Source: Promicromonospora sp042731755 (lineage in GTDB: Bacteria > Actinomycetota > Actinomycetes > Actinomycetales > Cellulomonadaceae). Taken from it: a DNA stretch of 64,000 nucleotides. The DNA is taken from positions 1 to 64,000 of the forward strand of contig NZ_JBHWLR010000002.1 of NCBI RefSeq assembly GCF_042731755.1. The letters run 5' to 3'. Shown here in pieces: positions 58,501 to 64,000 of the stretch. Below the pieces are notes generated by a model, which was given only the letters and a program-made list of their open reading frames with translations, was not told the origin of the DNA and made no database searches. Position numbers and translations under genes: made by a program. Position 1 is the stretch's first letter. Every line of letters begins with the position of its first letter.

Positions 58501-60730
58501 GCCCGGCGAGCTGCGCCCGGGCGGCGTCGGCCCGCCGGCGGTCGCCCAGCGCCTCGCGGATCTCCACGACGCGATCCAGTGCGGCGGCCGCCTCGGCCGT
58601 CCGCCCCGTCGCCGCGAGCGCCAGCGCCCGCACGCGCAGGTACATGGCGCGGTGCGCGGGCACGTCGAGCTCGTCGACGGCGGACGCGGCGGCGTCCGCG
58701 GTCGCGAGCGCCCCGGCGCCGTCGCCGAGCTCGACGAGGTTCTTGACGATCGCGGACGCCGCGGCGACCCGGGTGGTCAGCGCGATGTCCCGGGGGAACC
58801 GGTCCGGCTGCCGCTCCAGCAGGTCGATCGCGGCGCGGTCGGCGCCGATGGCGTCGGCCCGCCGCCCGAGCTGGGTGAAGGCCTCGGCGAGCATGCGGTG
58901 CGTCTGGAGCAGGCCGGCCGCGTCGTCGGCGTCCGCGAAGCACCGGCGCGCCCCCTGCGCGTCGCGCACGACGTCGCCGGGCCGCCCGAGCAGCAGCTCG
59001 CACCATCCCGTGTAGTACAGGGCCCAGCCCTCCTGGGCGCGGTTGCCCGCGCACCGCGCGACGTCGCGGGCGCGGTGCGCGTGCTCCAGGCCGCGGGCCG
59101 GGTCGTCCCGCGTGCAGAGCTCGGCCCAGCTCAGGTACCCGAGCTGCGTGGCCAGCAGGTCGTCGTCGGCGAGGCGCTCCGCCGCCTGGACGGCCAGGTC
59201 GTAGACCTGGTGCCACTGGCCCCACTGCACCCACAGGTCGGAGAACCAGTGCAGGGACTCGGCCACCCGCACCACCAGGGCGTCGTCCTTGTCGGCCGCG
59301 GCGGCGCGCAGCGCGTGGAACCAGTGGTCCGCCTCGTCGTGCAGCCAGGAGCTCGCGGCCGCGCGGGTGGACAGGTCGGCCAGCCCGGGCCGGTCCGGGC
59401 CGTGCCCGCGGGCGGGCTCGAACCAGAGGCCGGCATCGACGGTGGTCGTCAGGATCCAGTGCCGCAGGCGTTCCGCGTGCGCGGGCTGCGCGTTCGCGCC
59501 CTCGTCCTGCCGGAGCCGGTCGCGGGCGAAGATCCGCAGCAGGTCGTGCAGGTGGTAGCGGTCGTGGGTGGCGGCCTCCAGCAGGCCGAGGTCCACGAGC
59601 TCGTCGAGCAGGTCGACGGCGGTGTGCCGGCCGGACCCGGCCAGGACGGCGCCGAGCTCCGCGGTGAACGTGGGTCCCGTCAGGACGCCGAGGCGCCGGA
59701 ACAGCGTCCGCGCGGCGTCGGAGAGCTGGTCGTAGGACATCGCGAAGGCCTTGCGCAGCTCGAGGTCGCCCGCGCGGAACCCGTCGAGGCGGTGGTCCTC
59801 GGACGCCAGCCGGTCGGCGAGCCGGCCCGCGGTCCAGGCGCGGTGGCTCGCGACGCGGTTGCCGGCGATGCGCAGGGCCAGCGGGCAGCCGTCGCAGAGG
59901 TCGGCGAGCCGGTGCAGGTCGGCCTCGGGCGCCTGCGCGGCGGGGATGATGCGGCGCAGGAGCGTGACGGCGTCGTCGTGCGCGAGGCGGTCGAGCTCCA
60001 CGCGCAGGGACGCGTCCAGCCCGGCCAGCGGACGGCGGGCGGTGACGATCACCGCGGAGGGCCCGGTGGCGGGCAGCACCGGGCGTACCCGCTCCTCGCC
60101 GGCCGCGTCGTCGAGGACCACCAGGACCCGGCGGTCGTCGAGGAGGGAGCGCCACAGGGCGGCGGCCTCGTCCACGTCGTGCGGCACGGACCGGACGGCG
60201 GGCTCGCACGACTGGATCAGGCGGCGCAGCACCTGGAGCGGGTCGAGCGGGCGCCCGCCGAACCCGCCCAGGTCGAGGAACCGCACGGCGTCGAAGCGGC
60301 CGCGGACGTCGCCGGCGGCCCGCACCGCGAGCGACGTCTTGCCGAGCACCGCCGGCCCGGAGAGCACCACGAGCGGCGAGGGCGCGCCGTCGGCGCCCGA
60401 CGTCACGTGCGCCCCGATCGCGGACAGCTCGGCGTCCCGGCCCACGAGGTCGGCGACGGCGCGGGGGAGCGGCAGCGGGGCGACGACGCCGGCCGGGGGC
60501 CGGTGCCGGCCCGCCCGGGCGGCCGCGAGCAGCGCCGCGCGGTCGGCGGGCGCCAGGCCCAGGCCGTCCGCCACGAGGTCCACGGTGCGCCGCTGCGGAC
60601 CCAGGCTGGCCCCCCGCTCGATGTCGCTGATCGTGCGGTCGCTCACCCCGGAGAGCTCGGCGAGCCGTTCGAGCGTCAGGTCGGCCTCGTGCCGGAACCG
60701 GCGGAGCAGCGGGCCCAGCGCCTCGGTCAT
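58493..60730 (-). CDS. XRE-NB-ARC-TPR (STAND-type) regulator
   Basis: A 745-aa protein. An N-terminal XRE helix-turn-helix (LERLAELSGVSDRTISDIERG, about 20-40) is followed by a NB-ARC-like ATPase (P-loop GPAVLGKTSL near 108, then VLVVLDDA as Walker B and a GxP-like CPLALRIAG) and TPR repeats (about 440-745). This is the AfsR/SARP-like STAND layout with an XRE instead of a SARP domain. ATG 60730 has RBS GGGGAG. It is divergent from the alpha/beta hydrolase genes and is their likely regulator. It overlaps the peptidase gene end by 8 nt. Confidence 0.9.
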   Translation of the reverse strand: MTEALGPLLRRFRHEADLTLERLAELSGVSDRTISDIERGASLGPQRRTVDLVADGLGLAPADRAALLAAARAGRHRPPAGVVAPLPLPRAVADLVGRDAELSAIGAHVTSGADGAPSPLVVLSGPAVLGKTSLAVRAAGDVRGRFDAVRFLDLGGFGGRPLDPLQVLRRLIQSCEPAVRSVPHDVDEAAALWRSLLDDRRVLVVLDDAAGEERVRPVLPATGPSAVIVTARRPLAGLDASLRVELDRLAHDDAVTLLRRIIPAAQAPEADLHRLADLCDGCPLALRIAGNRVASHRAWTAGRLADRLASEDHRLDGFRAGDLELRKAFAMSYDQLSDAARTLFRRLGVLTGPTFTAELGAVLAGSGRHTAVDLLDELVDLGLLEAATHDRYHLHDLLRIFARDRLRQDEGANAQPAHAERLRHWILTTTVDAGLWFEPARGHGPDRPGLADLSTRAAASSWLHDEADHWFHALRAAAADKDDALVVRVAESLHWFSDLWVQWGQWHQVYDLAVQAAERLADDDLLATQLGYLSWAELCTRDDPARGLEHAHRARDVARCAGNRAQEGWALYYTGWCELLLGRPGDVVRDAQGARRCFADADDAAGLLQTHRMLAEAFTQLGRRADAIGADRAAIDLLERQPDRFPRDIALTTRVAAASAIVKNLVELGDGAGALATADAAASAVDELDVPAHRAMYLRVRALALAATGRTAEAAAALDRVVEIREALGDRRRADAARAQLAGLS

Positions 60731-60846
60731 CTCTCCCCATTCCTGCGTGCTTCCTTCGTGGACGCAGTCACCGGTGACGGCCTTGGATCGAAGTGTCTCA
60801 TCGTGGCGGCCGTGTCCCCGCGGTCGTCCCGCGGAAAGGAACCCCC

Positions 60847-61563
60847 ATGTCATCCACCCCCACCATCGTGCTGGTGCACGGCGCGTTCGCCGACGCCGGA
60901 AGCTGGACCCCGGTCACGCGCGCGCTGCTCGACCAGGGCTTCCGGGTCGTCGTCCCGCCCGTGCTGAACCGCTCGCTGACCGGCGACGCCGCGTACGTGC
61001 GGTCCGTCGTCGAGGCGATCGACGGCCCCGTGCTGCTCGCGGGCCACTCCTACGGCGGCGCGGTGATCACGGTCGCCGGCGCGGCCGAGAACGTCGTCGG
61101 CCTGGTCTTCGTGGCCGGCTACGCGCTCAAGGAGGGCGAGAGCCTGGGCGAGCTGCAGGGCGGCTTCCCCGACTCCGACCTCGCGGCCCACCTGGTCTAC
61201 ACGCCGTACCCGGTCGACGGCGCCGAGCCGGGCACCGACGTGTCCGTGGCCGTCGACGCGTTCCCCGCGGTCTTCGCCGCCGGGGTGCCGGACGACGTCG
61301 CGACGGTGCTCGCCGTGTCGCAGCGCCCGCTGTCCGCGGTGGCCTTCGGCGAGCCGGCGCCGGTCGCGGCCTGGCGGACCAAGCCGTCCTGGGGGATCGT
61401 CGCGGCCGCGGACCACACGATCAACCCCGACGTCGAGCGCTTCGGCTACGAGCGCGCCGGGGTGCGCGAGAGCGTCGAGCTCGACGCGCCGCACCTCGTG
61501 ATGCTCACCCACCCCGCCGAGGTCGCCGGCCTCATCGCGCGGGCCGCGGGACAGACCGCCTGA
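60847..61563 (+). CDS. Alpha/beta-hydrolase
   Basis: A 238-aa protein. IVLVHGAFADAGSW holds the oxyanion-hole HG, GHSYGG the nucleophile Ser and LDAPHLVMLTHP the catalytic His. It resembles the small EstX/salicylate-esterase-like hydrolases. RBS GGAAAGGAA precedes ATG 60847. It is first in a likely operon with an esterase and an MFS pump and divergent from the STAND regulator. Confidence 0.9.
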   Translation: MSSTPTIVLVHGAFADAGSWTPVTRALLDQGFRVVVPPVLNRSLTGDAAYVRSVVEAIDGPVLLAGHSYGGAVITVAGAAENVVGLVFVAGYALKEGESLGELQGGFPDSDLAAHLVYTPYPVDGAEPGTDVSVAVDAFPAVFAAGVPDDVATVLAVSQRPLSAVAFGEPAPVAAWRTKPSWGIVAAADHTINPDVERFGYERAGVRESVELDAPHLVMLTHPAEVAGLIARAAGQTA

Positions 61564-61628
61564 CCGGCACCGCCCGGCCCGCCGCGCACCCCAGCCACAC
61601 CCAGCACACCCGGAACGAAGGAACCACC

Positions 61629-62591
61629 ATGACCGCCAACCCCCACGACCTGTCCCTGGAGCCCGCCGCCCAGGCGTTCGCCGAGGCCACCGACAACCCG
61701 CCGTACCTGTACCAGCTCGCGCCCGAGGAGGGCCGCAAGGCCGTCGACGACGTGCAGTCGAGCGAGATCTTCAAGCCCGAGGTCGACGACGTGTGGGTCA
61801 CCGTCGAGGGCGGGCCCACCGGCACCGTGCCGGTCCGGATCGTCCGGCCCGCCGGCGTCCAGGGCCCGCTCCCGGTGGTGCTCTACGTGCACGGCGCCGG
61901 CTGGGTGTTCGGCGACGCGCACACGCACGACCGCCTCGTGCGCGACCTCGCGATCGGCGCGCAGGCCGCCGTCGTCTTCCCCGAGTACGACCGGTCGCCC
62001 GAGGTGCGCTACCCCGTCGCCGTCGAGCAGGCCTACGCCGTCGCGCAGTGGGTCACCAAGGAGGGCGCCGACCAGGGGCTGGACGGCGGCCGCCTGGCCG
62101 TGGCCGGCGACTCCGTGGGCGGCAACATGTCCGCCGCCCTCACCCTGCTCGCCAAGGAGCGCGGCGACGTCACCTTCCGCCAGCAGGTGCTGTTCTACCC
62201 GGTGACCGACGCCGCGTTCGACACCGCCTCCTACCGCGAGTTCGCCACCGGCTACTTCCTCACGCTGGAGGGCATGCGCTGGTTCTGGGACCAGTACACG
62301 ACCGACCCGCAGGAGCGTGACCTGATCACCGTCTCCCCGCTGCGCGCCACCGAGGAGCAGCTCGCCGGGCTGCCGCCGGCCCTGGTCATCACCGCGGAGG
62401 CCGACGTGCTGCGCGACGAGGGCGAGGCCTACGCCGCCAAGCTCCGCCGGGCCGGCGTCGACGTGACCAGCGTCCGGTACGGCGGCGTCATCCACGACTT
62501 CGTCATGCTCAACGCCCTGCACGACACGCACGCCGCCCGCGCCGCCGTCGCCCAGGCGTCCGCCACGCTCCGGTCCGCCCTCCAGGACTGA
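61629..62591 (+). CDS. HSL-type alpha/beta-hydrolase (esterase)
   Basis: A 320-aa protein of the hormone-sensitive-lipase (esterase family IV) type: the oxyanion motif HGAGW (usually HGGGW), the nucleophile elbow GDSVGG, Asp in ITAEADVLRDEG and His in GVIHDFVML. It hydrolyses short acyl esters. It lies 65 bp after the first hydrolase, on the same strand. Confidence 0.93.
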   Translation: MTANPHDLSLEPAAQAFAEATDNPPYLYQLAPEEGRKAVDDVQSSEIFKPEVDDVWVTVEGGPTGTVPVRIVRPAGVQGPLPVVLYVHGAGWVFGDAHTHDRLVRDLAIGAQAAVVFPEYDRSPEVRYPVAVEQAYAVAQWVTKEGADQGLDGGRLAVAGDSVGGNMSAALTLLAKERGDVTFRQQVLFYPVTDAAFDTASYREFATGYFLTLEGMRWFWDQYTTDPQERDLITVSPLRATEEQLAGLPPALVITAEADVLRDEGEAYAAKLRRAGVDVTSVRYGGVIHDFVMLNALHDTHAARAAVAQASATLRSALQD

Positions 62592-62597
62592 CCGGGC

Positions 62598-62630
62598 GTC
62601 GGCGCGGGGAGCGACCCTCCCCGCGCCGAC
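62598..62630. terminator. Strong stem-loop between esterase and MFS genes
   Basis: GTCGGCGCGGGGAG (62598-62611) pairs perfectly over 14 bp with CTCCCCGCGCCGAC (62617-62630), loop CGACC. There is no T-tract, but such U-less hairpins act as terminators in actinomycetes. It starts 7 bp after the esterase stop and may separate it from the MFS gene. Confidence 0.65.
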
Positions 62631-62714
62631 CCGCGCGGGCCGTGACAGTCTGCCTCCGGGGGCACACGCACGGGCGCGCAGGCCTCGCCGTCCACGGACC
62701 CGGGAGGCAACCGC

Positions 62715-64000
62715 ATGACCGCACCGAGCGCAGAGGCGGAACCGCAGGCCCTGCCGCAGGCCAGGGTCTGGGCCATCTTCGCGGGCCTCATGCTCGCGAT
62801 GCTGCTCGCCGCCCTCGACCAGACGATCGTCGCCACCGCGCTGCCCACGATCGTCTCCGAGCTCGGCGGCGCCGAGCACCTGTCCTGGGTCGTCACGTCC
62901 TACATGCTGGCCAGCACCGCGACCACCGTGCTCTGGGGCAAGCTCGGCGACCTGTTCGGGCGCAAGACCCTGTTCATCGCCTGCATCCTGATCTTCCTCG
63001 TCGGGTCGATCCTGTCCGGCACGTCGCAGACGATGGGCCAGCTCATCGCGTGGCGCGCCGTGCAGGGTGTGGGCGGCGGCGGCCTCATGGTGCTCTCCCA
63101 GGCGATCATCGGCGACGTCGTTCCGCCCCGGGACCGCGGCCGCTACCAGGGGCTGTTCGGCGCGGTCTTCGGCGTCTCCTCGGTCGCCGGCCCGCTGCTC
63201 GGCGGGTTCTTCGTCGACAACCTCGACTGGCGCTGGGTCTTCTACGTCAACATCCCGGTCGGGATCATCGCGCTGATCGTCGTCGCCTCGGTGCTGCCCC
63301 GCATCACCACGGACACCCGGCCCCGCATCGACTACGCCGGCATCATCCTGCTGGCCACGATCTCGACGGCGGTCGTGCTGGTCACCAGCCTGGGCGGCAC
63401 CACCTGGGAGTGGAGCTCCGCCCCGGTCTACGCCCTGATCGCGCTCGCTGTGCTCGGGCTGGTCGCGTTCATCGCGGTCGAGCGGCGGGCACCCGAGCCC
63501 GTGCTGCCGCTGCACCTGTTCCGCAACCGGGTCTTCTCCGTCTCCGCGGTCATCGGGTTCGCCGTCGGCTTCGCGATGTTCGGCGCCATCACCTTCATCC
63601 CCCTGTACCTGCAGACGGTCAAGGGCTCCACACCCACCGAGTCCGGGCTGGAGATGACGCCGATGATGCTCGGCCTGCTCATCACGTCCATCGGCTCGGG
63701 ACAGCTCATCTCCCGCACCGGGCGCTACAAGGTCTACCCGATCGTCGGCACCGCGATCACCGCCGTGGGCCTCTACCTGCTCTCCCTCATGGACCAGACC
63801 ACCACCACGCTCCAGGCGGGCCTGAGCATGTTCGTGTTCGGCGCCGGGCTCGGCATGGTCACCCAGGTGCTCGTCATCGCCGTGCAGAACGCCGTGAGCT
63901 ACCGCGACCTGGGCACCGCGACGTCCGGCACCACGTACTTCCGCACCATCGGCTCGTCGGTGGGCGTCGCGGTGTTCGGCACGATCTTCGCGAACCGGCT
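62715..64000 (+). CDS. EmrB/QacA-type MFS exporter (DHA2), truncated by window end
   Basis: At least 428 residues, still open at the window end. It has the 14-helix DHA2 features: motif D-like ALDQTIVATALPTIVSELGG in helix 1, motif A GKLGDLFGRKT and motif C-like VFGVSSVAGPLLGGFFVDNLDWRWVFYVNIPVG. Family members export drugs or metabolites with proton antiport. ATG 62715 with RBS GGGAGG. It lies 123 bp after the esterase and the hairpin. Confidence 0.93.
   Translation, partial: MTAPSAEAEPQALPQARVWAIFAGLMLAMLLAALDQTIVATALPTIVSELGGAEHLSWVVTSYMLASTATTVLWGKLGDLFGRKTLFIACILIFLVGSILSGTSQTMGQLIAWRAVQGVGGGGLMVLSQAIIGDVVPPRDRGRYQGLFGAVFGVSSVAGPLLGGFFVDNLDWRWVFYVNIPVGIIALIVVASVLPRITTDTRPRIDYAGIILLATISTAVVLVTSLGGTTWEWSSAPVYALIALAVLGLVAFIAVERRAPEPVLPLHLFRNRVFSVSAVIGFAVGFAMFGAITFIPLYLQTVKGSTPTESGLEMTPMMLGLLITSIGSGQLISRTGRYKVYPIVGTAITAVGLYLLSLMDQTTTTLQAGLSMFVFGAGLGMVTQVLVIAVQNAVSYRDLGTATSGTTYFRTIGSSVGVAVFGTIFANR

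Overview
The window is 64 kb of chromosome from a high-GC actinomycete. GC is about 73% by eye over most of the window. There are GTG and TTG starts, many 4-nt start/stop overlaps, MocR, DeoR, TetR and SARP-like regulators, a polyol ABC importer with no ATPase of its own, and a DUF222/HNH (13E12-type) gene. A Micrococcales genus (Cellulosimicrobium/Promicromonospora/Cellulomonas-like) is my best guess, an inference from gene content only. I found no rRNA, tRNA or CRISPR. A 10-N scaffold gap lies at 41904-41913.

Layout. 186-3308: a ribbon-helix-helix regulator, a DUF4097 protein and a DrrAB-type ABC exporter, with 11-bp-phased TGGTGTCA boxes before both of the first two genes. 3362-6365: a second ABC-2 exporter divergent from an orphan DesK-like histidine kinase. 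6349-9191: a DUF418 membrane protein, a TetR regulator and an SGNH hydrolase. 9321-15174: an accessory island of visibly lower GC. It holds a minus-strand operon (unknown 122-aa protein, HAD phosphatase with extension, GRDP-like protein with a Cys/His tail, APH-like kinase). Divergent from this are an XRE-PRTase-fold regulator and a degenerate inositol-monophosphatase-like protein. A lone macrodomain closes the island. 15400-18889: TerC, then an FNT channel with cyanase and a divergent PAS-AraC regulator.

18886-31951: an eight-gene minus-strand catabolic operon (amidase, spermidine/putrescine-type ABC importer, HyuA, HyuB, FAD/NAD(P)-binding protein) divergent from a MocR-family regulator that has lost its PLP lysine. 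32029-37783: a DeoR regulator, a polyol ABC importer and a mannitol dehydrogenase-family enzyme. 37824-40971: a membrane-anchored beta-lactamase-fold hydrolase translationally coupled to a two-component system. 40997-42599: small stress and membrane proteins around the N gap. 42603-45158: TetR and a Baeyer-Villiger-type monooxygenase sharing a 28-bp palindrome. 45201-50972: a TIR-TM-WD40 protein and a P2-type cation ATPase.

50998-54564: a deoxyribosyltransferase-like protein, an HNH protein with an internal 24-nt repeat, and a 650-bp non-coding block of several different minisatellites. 54565-56271: a MerR/TipAS regulator with its palindromic promoter and an AraC regulator. 56403-58500: a lipoprotein for ferric-siderophore uptake behind an IdeR/DtxR-like iron box, coupled to a C39-like peptidase. 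58493-64000: an XRE-NB-ARC-TPR regulator divergent from two alpha/beta hydrolases and an EmrB-type MFS pump cut by the window end.

The best candidates for something undescribed are the 9.3-14.6 kb island, with a Cys-tailed GRDP protein beside a kinase, a phosphatase and a PRTase-fold regulator, and the TIR-TM-WD40 protein.
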